A DNA stretch of 8,695 bases from Moraxellaceae bacterium (GTDB lineage Bacteria > Pseudomonadota > Gammaproteobacteria > Pseudomonadales > Moraxellaceae). Shown here in pieces: positions 1-5,637 of the stretch. Position numbers and translations under genes: made by a program. The first letter of the stretch is position 1, and every line of letters begins with the position of its first letter. Location of the stretch: positions 1 to 8,695 of the forward strand of contig JAJNDL010000030.1 in NCBI GenBank assembly GCA_021156385.1. The letters run 5' to 3'. The notes below the pieces were generated by a model that was given only the letters and a program-made list of their open reading frames with translations, made no database searches and was not told where the DNA came from.

Positions 1-244
1 TCTCGCGGCAGGTCGCGCAGACGCCGCAGGGCTCGGAGCTGACGCCGGTCTCGCAATTCAGGCACTTGGCCAGGATGCGCGCGATGGTGGTCTTGCCGAC
101 GCCGCGCGTCCCGGTGAAGAGGTAGGCATGGTGCAGACGGTCCTGGTCCAGCGCATTGATCAGCGCGCGCGCCACATGCTCCTGGCCGACGAGCTCGCGA
201 AAGCTCTTCGGCCGGTACTTGCGGGCAAGAACCTGGTAACTCAT
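1..244 (-). CDS. dnaX: DNA polymerase III subunit tau/gamma, N-terminal fragment (runs off left edge)
   Basis: DnaX is the ATPase of the replicative clamp loader, which opens the beta clamp and, as tau, ties polymerase cores to the helicase. The visible 81 residues begin [15 protein letters not shown], the typical DnaX start. They continue with a Walker A motif GTRGVGKT at residues 45-52 and the four zinc-binding cysteines C64, C73, C76 and C79, in the spacing known for E. coli DnaX. The start at 244 is supported by a strong GGAAGGAT ribosome site (251-257 on this strand), six bases before ATG. The rest of the gene lies outside the window, so the sensor and arginine-finger motifs, the collar domain and any gamma frameshift site cannot be seen. 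It is divergent from the hydrolase gene at 496. Identification is near certain from the N-terminus alone. Confidence 0.97.
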   Translation of the reverse strand, partial: MSYQVLARKYRPKSFRELVGQEHVARALINALDQDRLHHAYLFTGTRGVGKTTIARILAKCLNCETGVSSEPCGVCATCRE

Positions 245-373
245 GCGTAATCCTTCCAGCGTGGGGTGGGCGCCAAGGGGGAGCCCAAAGGAGCGCCTAT
301 GCTAGCGAATGCACCTGCCGGGCTGAAGCACAAAGCGGCCAAAACCTTGCGGCACTTACCGGCGGCCCGGCAG

Positions 374-397
374 CCGGGGGGCGGCAGGCCGCCCCGG
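374..397. repeat. GC-rich hairpin in the dnaX/hydrolase intergenic region
   Basis: GGGGCGG (378-384) pairs perfectly with CCGCCCC (389-395) across a 4-base loop. After a two-base bulge, CC (374-375) extends the stem with GG (396-397). There is no T-run on either side, so it is not an intrinsic terminator. It lies upstream of the putative hydrolase promoter and may fall in the dnaX leader if dnaX transcription starts to its right. The 245-495 interval holds no supported gene. The conserved SRP RNA core, found near dnaX in some gammaproteobacteria, was looked for and is absent. Confidence 0.4.
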
Positions 398-436
398 GCG
401 CGGACGGCAAGTTACAAAATCCGTCCAGCCGCTGCT

Positions 437-466
437 TTGAACGGCTCCACAACCGCTGCTTATCTT
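437..466 (+). promoter_or_regulatory. Putative sigma-70 promoter of the alpha/beta-hydrolase gene
   Basis: TTGAAC (437-442, 4 of 6 to TTGACA) and TATCTT (461-466, 4 of 6 to TATAAT) are separated by 18 bases. Transcription would start near 473, leaving a leader of about 23 bases that contains the GGGGAG ribosome site of the gene at 496. The spacing is good and the boxes are only moderate, so this is a candidate. Confidence 0.4.
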
Positions 467-495
467 GCCATCAGGACCGACGGGGAGCCGAACGC

Positions 496-1746
496 ATGGG
501 CAGCATGGAACAGGGTGTGATGGAGCAGACCGCGCAGTACGTCTCGCGCGTCGCCAACGAGACCTACGGGCAATCGCGCCGCATCATGCCGGAGCAGCCC
601 TGGTGGCAGAACCTCGACCCGGCCTTCTGGCGCTTCCCCGACGACTTCTACCTCGACCTCCCCACCCAGCTCATGGTCGACGGCACGGCCCTGATCGACA
701 AGGGCATACGCACCCTGAGCGCCACCCTCATCCTCGGGGCGGCCCTGCCCATCATGCTCCGGCCCGGCCAGCTGCGGAACGACATGGCGCAATGGAGCTT
801 CTACAAGGCGCTGGCCGACCGCGGCCGACCGGAGGCCTTCTTCCCGCGCCCCACCCAGCGGGTGGCCATGCGCAGCAAGCTCGGCGGCCGCCTGGACTTC
901 CGGCCGCAGGAAGGCTTCGTCGAGGTGCTCTCCTTCGAAAGCCAGTTCGAGCCGGTGAACCCGGCCCTGCGCGACGGCTATATCCGCCACGGCCGCAACC
1001 GCATCGCCTGGGCCCAGCACTGGCGCCACGACGGACCGCCGCGACCCACCATCTGCCTGCTGCACGGTTTCATGGCCGACCCCTACTGGCTCAACTCCCG
1101 CTTCCTGGCCCTGCCCCGCTTCTACCAGATGGGCTACAACGTGCTGCTCTACACCCTGCCCTTCCATGGTCCGCGCCGGGAACCGCGCACGCCCTTCAGC
1201 GGCCACGGCTATTTCTCCTACGGCCTCTGCCACGCCAACGAGGCCATCGCCCACGCCGTGCACGATTTCCGGGTCTTCCTGGACTATCTGGAAATCACCG
1301 GCGCGCCCAGCTTCGGGGTGACCGGCATCTCGCTGGGCGGGCATATCGCCGCCCTGCTGGCAGCCGTGGAGGACCGCCTGAGTTTCGCCGTCCCGAACGT
1401 GCCGGTGGCCAGCATTCCCGACCTCACGCTGGAGTGGTTCCCCGTCGGGCCCATGCTGCGCCTCGGCATGCGCCTGGCCGGCATCGACATCCGCGAGCTG
1501 CGCCATGCCAGTGCCGTTTCCTGCCCGCTCACCTACGCGCCGAAGATCCCGAAGGAGCGCCTGCTCATCATCGGTGGCGCCGGCGACCGCTTCGCGCCAC
1601 CCAAGCACGTGCGCCTGCTCTGGGACCACTGGAACCGGCCACGCCTGCACTGGTTCCCGGGCAACCACCTCATCCACCTCGACCAGGGCCGCTACCTCAC
1701 GGAGATGGCGGAGTTCCTGCACGAGATCGGCTTCGACCGGCCGTAA
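496..1746 (+). CDS. alpha/beta-hydrolase fold protein
   Basis: A 416-residue hydrolase, probably cytoplasmic because no signal peptide is visible; a hydrophobic stretch at residues 73-88 could lie on a membrane. The alpha/beta-hydrolase catalytic features are all present. An oxyanion-hole HG (190-191) sits in a hydrophobic strand LLHGF, the nucleophile elbow is GISLGG (S279), the acid is probably D364 in GAGDRFAPP, and the base is H391 or H394 in GNHLIHLDQG. About 180 residues precede the core, longer than in simple esterases. The layout recalls the ABHD18/DUF2048-type hydrolases, though that assignment is from memory of the family pattern. The start at 496 has GGGGAG (482-487) eight bases upstream; ATGs at 505 and 520 are alternatives that would lose only a few residues. 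The substrate is unknown. It is the first gene of a rightward block and is divergent from dnaX. Confidence 0.85.
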   Translation: MGSMEQGVMEQTAQYVSRVANETYGQSRRIMPEQPWWQNLDPAFWRFPDDFYLDLPTQLMVDGTALIDKGIRTLSATLILGAALPIMLRPGQLRNDMAQWSFYKALADRGRPEAFFPRPTQRVAMRSKLGGRLDFRPQEGFVEVLSFESQFEPVNPALRDGYIRHGRNRIAWAQHWRHDGPPRPTICLLHGFMADPYWLNSRFLALPRFYQMGYNVLLYTLPFHGPRREPRTPFSGHGYFSYGLCHANEAIAHAVHDFRVFLDYLEITGAPSFGVTGISLGGHIAALLAAVEDRLSFAVPNVPVASIPDLTLEWFPVGPMLRLGMRLAGIDIRELRHASAVSCPLTYAPKIPKERLLIIGGAGDRFAPPKHVRLLWDHWNRPRLHWFPGNHLIHLDQGRYLTEMAEFLHEIGFDRP

Positions 1747-1758
1747 GTACCGGCATCC

Positions 1759-1777
1759 GGCGGTGCCAGCCGCCTTT
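1759..1777 (+). terminator. Weak possible terminator or attenuating hairpin after the hydrolase gene
   Basis: GGCGG (1759-1763) and CCGCC (1770-1774) form a five-base GC stem with a six-base loop, followed by only three T residues. It begins 13 bases after the hydrolase stop codon. The short stem and short T-run make efficient termination doubtful, so partial read-through into the gene at 1851 is likely. Confidence 0.25.
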
Positions 1778-1790
1778 CGGGAATCCCGCA

Positions 1791-1819
1791 TGGACGTCGC
1801 GGAGCGGCCTGCGTTAAAA
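1791..1819 (+). promoter_or_regulatory. Weak putative promoter before the beta-propeller gene
   Basis: TGGACG (1791-1796, 4 of 6 to the -35 consensus) lies 17 bases before TTAAAA (1814-1819, 3 of 6 to the -10 consensus). The spacing is ideal but the boxes are poor. It lies just after the hairpin at 1759-1777 and about 30 bases before the ATG at 1851, which fits a separate start for the following genes. Confidence 0.22.
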
Positions 1820-1850
1820 GGTCGACTCGGCATTTTCCCAAGGACCCGGT

Positions 1851-3020
1851 ATGCGTCTCGCCTACATCGCCCAGGGCAAGCTCCACCTGCTGGAAGAATC
1901 CGGCAAGGCCCGCCAGATCGACAGCCACTTCGCGCAGGATTTCATCAATCGCTCGATCCAGATCGCCGAGCGTCGCGCCTGGAAGAGCAGCGGCGGCTCC
2001 GGCATGTGGGCCGGCACCAACCTCTGGAACACGAAGGAAGACTTCGACCCGGCCAGGATCAGCATCAGCTTCTCCGACGTGACCCCCGGCGGAAAGGACG
2101 GCGAGATCGTCTACTGCCTGCAGACCGAGCGGGTCAGCGGCATGTTCACCTACCGGCTCGAGGACAACCACGAGACCCGGCTCTTCCACAAGAACGACTT
2201 TCCGCTCGGCGACATCTGCCGCCGCCCTGGCGAAGACGCACTGGTGGCTTCGCTGCACAAGCCGTCCGGCGTCAGCCATCTCATCCTGTTCCGCGAGGAC
2301 AGCCCGCACTACCGCGAGATCACCGAGGGCGACTCGCGCGACGAGGCGCCGCACTGGAGCCGGCACGATTCCGCCAAGCTGCTCTACCAGTCATCCGGCG
2401 TGGGCCGCAACGGCGAGGGCTTCTGCACCGGCTACGGGCCGTCCGCGCTCATGCAGATCGACCTGGCGAGCGGCGAGCTGACCACGCTGCTCGAGGACGA
2501 GCGCCGCGACCTGCTGCAGCCGCGCACCAACGCCGCCGGCGACCTCTTCTTCATCCGCCGTCCCTGGCAGGCCGAACCCTGGCGCCACGGTTATTTCCTG
2601 CGCGCCCTGAAGGATTTCGTGCTCTTCCCCTTCCGCGTGGTGCGCGCCTTCATCGATTACCTGAACGTGTTTTCCATGGTGTATTCGCGCAAGCCGCTGA
2701 AGACCGCGGGCGGCCCGCCGCGGCCGGAGCAGGACCTGGGGCGCGCCATCCTGCGCGGCCGGTACCTGAATGTGCAGAAAGCCCTGGGCCGCTTCCAGGA
2801 CAAGAACGACACACCGGCCCTGGTGCCGCGCAGCTGGGAGCTGGTGAAGCGGCGGGCCGACGGCAGCGAGGAGATCCTGGCGCGCGGCGTTTCGGCCTTC
2901 GATGTCGGTGCCGATGGCGAGATCTTCTACACCAACGGCACGGGCATCTTCCGGTTGCAGGATGGCGCGCACGAGCGGGTCGGACGCACCTGGCTGATCG
3001 AAAAACTCGTGCTGCTGTAA
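1851..3020 (+). CDS. TolB/WD40-like beta-propeller protein of unknown function
   Basis: The 389-residue product is not one I can name. Its sequence shows repeated beta-strand blocks of the TolB/PD40 type. Examples are DEAPHWSRHDSAKLLYQSSG (164-183), a 'MQIDLASGEL ... AAGDLFFIRRP' block (199-238), and a C-terminal 'VKRRADGSEEILARGVSAFDVGADGEIFYTNG' block (given in pieces; residues 332-363). This supports a beta-propeller fold. There is no signal peptide, unlike periplasmic TolB, so a cytoplasmic or membrane-associated place is likelier. A stretch rich in aromatic, hydrophobic and basic residues (about 246-282, with FLRALKDFVLFPF) interrupts the propeller pattern and could be an amphipathic membrane-binding helix. 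AAGGA (1840-1844) six bases before ATG supports the start. It is followed 57 bases later by the zinc-ribbon gene. No catalytic residues are apparent. Confidence 0.8.
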   Translation: MRLAYIAQGKLHLLEESGKARQIDSHFAQDFINRSIQIAERRAWKSSGGSGMWAGTNLWNTKEDFDPARISISFSDVTPGGKDGEIVYCLQTERVSGMFTYRLEDNHETRLFHKNDFPLGDICRRPGEDALVASLHKPSGVSHLILFREDSPHYREITEGDSRDEAPHWSRHDSAKLLYQSSGVGRNGEGFCTGYGPSALMQIDLASGELTTLLEDERRDLLQPRTNAAGDLFFIRRPWQAEPWRHGYFLRALKDFVLFPFRVVRAFIDYLNVFSMVYSRKPLKTAGGPPRPEQDLGRAILRGRYLNVQKALGRFQDKNDTPALVPRSWELVKRRADGSEEILARGVSAFDVGADGEIFYTNGTGIFRLQDGAHERVGRTWLIEKLVLL

Positions 3021-3041
3021 GGCCGCGGGCGGGGCGCCGTA

Positions 3042-3047
3042 TATACT
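3042..3047 (+). promoter_or_regulatory. Putative -10 box (TATACT) before the zinc-ribbon gene
   Basis: TATACT matches the sigma-70 -10 consensus at 5 of 6 positions and stands out in a very GC-rich spacer. No acceptable -35 box lies 16-18 bases upstream, because that position falls on the stop region of the previous gene. Transcription from here would start about 25 bases before the ATG at 3078. It may be an internal promoter for the last two genes of the block. Confidence 0.3.
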
Positions 3048-3077
3048 TCCTCCACTTCCCGACCGCCGAAACCACGC

Positions 3078-3248
3078 ATGGCCGACATCCTGCCCTTCAA
3101 GAAGCCGGTGAAACCCCTGGGCCTTTGCCAGCACGGCTTCCACAAATGGAAAATCCGCAACGACAAGCAGTTCGACGTGAAGCTGGGCAAGCTCGTCACG
3201 GTGTACCGCTGCGAGCGCTGCGGCGAGCAGAAGGTCAAGGCGCAATGA
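3078..3248 (+). CDS. Small zinc-ribbon protein (56 residues)
   Basis: A short open frame starts at ATG 3078 and ends with TGA at 3246-3248. The product starts MADILPFKKP and is strongly basic. Metal-ligand candidates are C17 with H19 or H22 (LCQHGFHKW) and C45/C48 in a CERC knuckle, giving a zinc-ribbon-like pair of ligands about 28 residues apart. The middle (KWKIRNDKQFDVKLGKLVTVYRC) reads as a beta-hairpin between the two knuckles. Ribbon proteins of this size often bind nucleic acid or a protein partner, but no function is known to me. No strong ribosome site precedes the ATG, so it may depend on coupling or a weak site. It lies 57 bases after the propeller gene and 28 before the DUF2505-like gene, so a shared transcript is likely. 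The paired cysteine motifs and the tight placement argue that it is real. Confidence 0.75.
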   Translation: MADILPFKKPVKPLGLCQHGFHKWKIRNDKQFDVKLGKLVTVYRCERCGEQKVKAQ

Positions 3249-3276
3249 CGGCCCCCGCCGTGCCGGAGATGCGCGC

Positions 3277-3783
3277 ATGAAAGCCGGTTTCCACCAGGAC
3301 TATCCCGCCTCGCCCGAGCGCCTCTGGCAGGTCTTCGGGCAGCCCGACTACCCGCACCGCAAGTACGCGGCACAGGGCATCACCGCCTACTGCGTGCGCC
3401 AGTTCGACGTTTCCGCGGACCGCATCAGCCTGGACCTCGAGCGCACGCTGGCCGTGCCGGTGGAGCGCATCCCGCACTTCGTGCAGCGCTTCGTGCATCC
3501 GGAACAGGTCCTGCACTACGTCTCACACTGGCACCGCGATGCCGGTGGCCACTGCAGCTTCGACCTGAAGATCCTCCTGCCGGGACTGCCGGTCAGCATC
3601 GAAGGCAGGGGCGAGCTGCGCCAGAGCGCTGCGAACGCCTCGCGCCTGTCCATCGACTTCGACATCCGCGTGCCGGTGCCGCTGCTCGGCGGCAAGATCG
3701 AGAAGCTGCTGGCCGGCTTCATCGAGAAATCCTTCCGCGACGATCACGCCTTCACGCTGCAGTACCTGGCGGAGGCCGGCTGA
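3277..3783 (+). CDS. DUF2505-like protein of the SRPBCC/START superfamily
   Basis: A 168-residue soluble protein with no signal peptide. The opening resembles START-type proteins, with FHQDYPASPERLWQVFGQPDY (in two parts, residues 5-25), where a first strand is followed by a short helix. Alternating strands follow: ISLDLERTLAVPV, HCSFDLKILLPGLPVSIEG and RLSIDFDIRVPVPLL. A long C-terminal helix (about 138-165) contains GGKIEKLLAGFIEKSF. This order and size fit the DUF2505 family, whose members probably bind a hydrophobic ligand in a helix-grip pocket; no reaction is known. GGAG (3265-3268) eight bases before the ATG fixes the start. It is the last gene of the rightward block and is followed by a strong terminator 18 bases after its stop. 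Confidence 0.85.
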   Translation: MKAGFHQDYPASPERLWQVFGQPDYPHRKYAAQGITAYCVRQFDVSADRISLDLERTLAVPVERIPHFVQRFVHPEQVLHYVSHWHRDAGGHCSFDLKILLPGLPVSIEGRGELRQSAANASRLSIDFDIRVPVPLLGGKIEKLLAGFIEKSFRDDHAFTLQYLAEAG

Positions 3784-3801
3784 CAGCGTTCATCCAGAAA
3801 G

Positions 3802-3828
3802 AAAAAGGCGCGAGCATCGCGCCTTTTT
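3802..3828. terminator. Bidirectional intrinsic terminator between convergent genes
   Basis: A perfect 12-base stem (3802-3813 with 3817-3828) closes a GCA loop. The stem core is GGCGCGA/TCGCGCC, and the outer arms are AAAAA on the left and TTTTT on the right, so a U-run follows the hairpin on either strand. It lies between the stop at 3783 (plus) and the stop at 3844 (minus) and should end transcription of both convergent genes. Confidence 0.92.
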
Positions 3829-3843
3829 CTCGGGTGGGCTTCG

Positions 3844-5385
3844 TCAGGCAATCGCCTTGCCGCGCTTGCCCGGGACCTTCTGCTTCGTCACGCCGGCGCA
3901 TTTCACGACGTGGTAATCGTCGCTCTTCAGCTTGCGGGTCTCCAGCCAGAACTTCCAGGTGGAGAACGGCCACAGCACGAAGTTGCCGCCTTCCGCGCTC
4001 TGGTACCAGCCCTTGCAGCCCGTGGTCCACACCGTGCCGGCAAAGCCGGCCTGGACGCGCGCATTGAACGCCTCCTGCGCCTCGGGTTTCACGTCGATGC
4101 AGTCGGCACCTTTGGCCTCCACCAGGTCCATGGCCTGCAGGATCAGCTTCGCCTGCGCCTCGATCATGAACACGATGGAGTTGTGGCCGAGGCCGGTGTT
4201 GGGACCCACGAGCTGGAACAGGTTGGGATAGCCCGCGGTGAACACGCCATAGTGCGAGGTGGCGAGGTCCTTCCAGTCGTCGATCAGGCTGCGGCCGCCG
4301 GCGCCGGTGAGCGGGAAATCCTTCATGTAGATGCGCGGGTCGACGATGAAGCCTGTGCCGAGGATGATGCAGTCCGCCGGCCGCTCGACGCCGTCCGCGG
4401 TGACGATGCTGTGCTCGCGCACTTCCCTGATCCCGGCGGTGACGAGCTCGACGTTCCTGCGATTGAACATCGGATACCACTTGTTGGAGATGAGCACGCG
4501 CTTGCAGCCGATGGTGTAGTCCGGCGTGAGCTGCGCACGGGTGAGCGGGTCCTTCACCTGCAGTTTTATGAAGGCCTCGGCGATTCCCTGGAAGAAGCGC
4601 GCGAGCGAGGGATGGATGATGGGCCAGACGCGCGACTCGTTGGTCCAGTACAGCCGCGCGCGGTGCAGCTTGCGCAGCAGCGGGAATTTCTCGAAGGCCT
4701 TCTGCTCCAGCTTCCAGTAGCTGCGGGTGTCGCGCGGGATCACCCAGGCCGGCGTGCGCTGGAACACGTAGAGCTGCTTCACGTCCGGCGCGATCTCGGG
4801 GCAGTACTGGATGGCGGAGCCACCGGTGCCGATCGACACCACGTTCTTGCCGTGCAGGTTGTACCCGTGGTCCCACTGCGAGGAGTGCATGACCTTGCCC
4901 TTGAACTTGTCGAGGCCCTTGATCGCGGGGATGTGGGGCACGTGCAGCGGACCGGAAGCGAGCACGAAATAGCGGCAGTCGATGGTGTCGCCACGCCTGG
5001 TGCGCAACGTCCAGCGTCCGGTGTCGTCGTTGTAGTGCGCCTCGCAGACTTCCTGGCCGAAATGGACGAAGGGACGCAGGCCGTACCGGTCCGTCACGTC
5101 GAGCATGTAGTTGTGGATCTGGCGCCAGTCGGCGTAGCGGTGCGTCCAGTCCGGACGCGTGGCGAACGAGTACGAATAGAGGTGCGACTGCACGTCGCAG
5201 GCCGCGCCCGGATAGGTGTTGAAATACCAGGTGCCGCCGACGTCCTCGCCCTTCTCCAGGATCACGAAGTCGTCGTTGCCGGCCTCGCGCAGCTTGATCG
5301 CCATGCACAGGCCGCCGAAGCCGGCGCCGAGGATGGCGACCTCCACCTTCTGGGTTCCGGGGTTGATGGGGGCCTTGCTCGTCAT
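3844..5385 (-). CDS. Flavin-containing Baeyer-Villiger-type monooxygenase (paralogue A)
   Basis: A 513-residue class B flavoprotein monooxygenase, expected to bind FAD, use NADPH and O2, and insert oxygen next to a ketone carbonyl to give an ester or lactone. The FAD site is GAGFGG (20-25), followed by the GGTW (50-53) and YPGAACD (58-64) motifs. The family fingerprint FxGxxxHxxxW appears as FKGKVMHSSQWD (161-172), with D in place of the usual P. The NADPH Rossmann motif is GTGGSA (186-191). The active-site pair is retained as D64 and R296 (in GCKRVLIS), aligned by motif with D66 and R337 of phenylacetone monooxygenase. A late GTGF (343-346) and a GYPNLF segment (385-390) complete the usual pattern. 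The protein is cytoplasmic, with no signal. GAGG (5393-5396), seven bases before the ATG, supports the start. The tail is basic (KVPGKRGKAIA). It is paralogous to the next gene, with roughly 60% identity by eye. Substrate unknown. Confidence 0.93.
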   Translation of the reverse strand: MTSKAPINPGTQKVEVAILGAGFGGLCMAIKLREAGNDDFVILEKGEDVGGTWYFNTYPGAACDVQSHLYSYSFATRPDWTHRYADWRQIHNYMLDVTDRYGLRPFVHFGQEVCEAHYNDDTGRWTLRTRRGDTIDCRYFVLASGPLHVPHIPAIKGLDKFKGKVMHSSQWDHGYNLHGKNVVSIGTGGSAIQYCPEIAPDVKQLYVFQRTPAWVIPRDTRSYWKLEQKAFEKFPLLRKLHRARLYWTNESRVWPIIHPSLARFFQGIAEAFIKLQVKDPLTRAQLTPDYTIGCKRVLISNKWYPMFNRRNVELVTAGIREVREHSIVTADGVERPADCIILGTGFIVDPRIYMKDFPLTGAGGRSLIDDWKDLATSHYGVFTAGYPNLFQLVGPNTGLGHNSIVFMIEAQAKLILQAMDLVEAKGADCIDVKPEAQEAFNARVQAGFAGTVWTTGCKGWYQSAEGGNFVLWPFSTWKFWLETRKLKSDDYHVVKCAGVTKQKVPGKRGKAIA

Positions 5386-5419
5386 GTCCTTACCTCACCG
5401 TTCATTGATTGGTGAGGCG

Positions 5420-5466
5420 ACTATCCGCAAAAAATTGTCGAGCCGGTTTGATCCAGGTCGAACCGG
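5420..5466 (-). promoter_or_regulatory. Candidate promoter and operator of monooxygenase A
   Basis: A 24-base imperfect palindrome (5443-5466) has perfect 6-base ends CCGGTT and AACCGG, and 9 of 12 positions match between the two arms. On the minus strand, GATAGT (5420-5425, 4 of 6) could be the -10 box. The matching -35 position, 17 bases away, falls on 5443-5448, inside one arm of the palindrome, and has no resemblance to TTGACA. A palindrome replacing a poor -35 box suggests a regulator binding site. Which protein binds is not shown by the sequence. The rest of the 5386-5637 gap holds no supported gene. Confidence 0.4.
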
Positions 5467-5592
5467 GGCGCTACCCGGCCCGACATGACAAACTCCTGGC
5501 ATCTTCGGCCTGCATAATCGTCGGCTTTTGCCCGGTGATGACAGCCATTCAGAATGCGATCATGGCAGCCGGACGAGTCCTGCGAAGCAAAA

Positions 5593-5620
5593 AAAAGGGC
5601 CGGCGATTGCCGGCCCTTTT
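5593..5620 (-). terminator. Intrinsic terminator of monooxygenase B
   Basis: A perfect 12-base stem, AAAAGGGCCGGC (5593-5604) with GCCGGCCCTTTT (5609-5620), closes a GATT loop (on plus). Read on the minus strand, the hairpin is followed by eight consecutive T residues (complement of 5589-5596), the ideal form for ending the gene whose stop is at 5638. On the plus strand there are only four T residues. It implies that monooxygenase B does not normally read through into A. Confidence 0.92.
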
Positions 5621-5637
5621 GCTGCGTTGCGAATACC

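Noticed and set aside
245..495. Possible SRP (4.5S) RNA gene next to dnaX
   Set aside because: The conserved core with GGAAGGAAGCAG is not present on either strand; only a GC-rich hairpin is found.
266..520. 84-codon plus-strand frame in the dnaX/hydrolase spacer
   Set aside because: There is no ribosome site, the composition is typical of non-coding GC-rich DNA, and it overlaps the hydrolase start in another frame.
460..1833. Minus-strand open frame (457 codons) opposite the alpha/beta-hydrolase
   Set aside because: The sense strand encodes a complete catalytic triad, a ribosome site and a promoter candidate; the antisense product has no motifs and is biased in composition.
1505..3280. Plus-strand frame (591 codons) across the hydrolase end, the propeller gene and the zinc-ribbon gene
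   Set aside because: It is out of frame with three well-supported genes and gives an Arg/Pro/Ala-rich product typical of a shifted reading of GC-rich coding DNA.
3910..5415. Long plus-strand open frame (501 codons) opposite monooxygenase A
   Set aside because: It is the same antisense shadow effect; its composition mirrors the frame opposite paralogue B, as expected from the duplicated coding strand.
5467..5580. Possible short peptide (about 25 codons, minus strand) between the monooxygenase genes
   Set aside because: The frame has no ribosome site and no recognisable features; it is expected by chance at this length.
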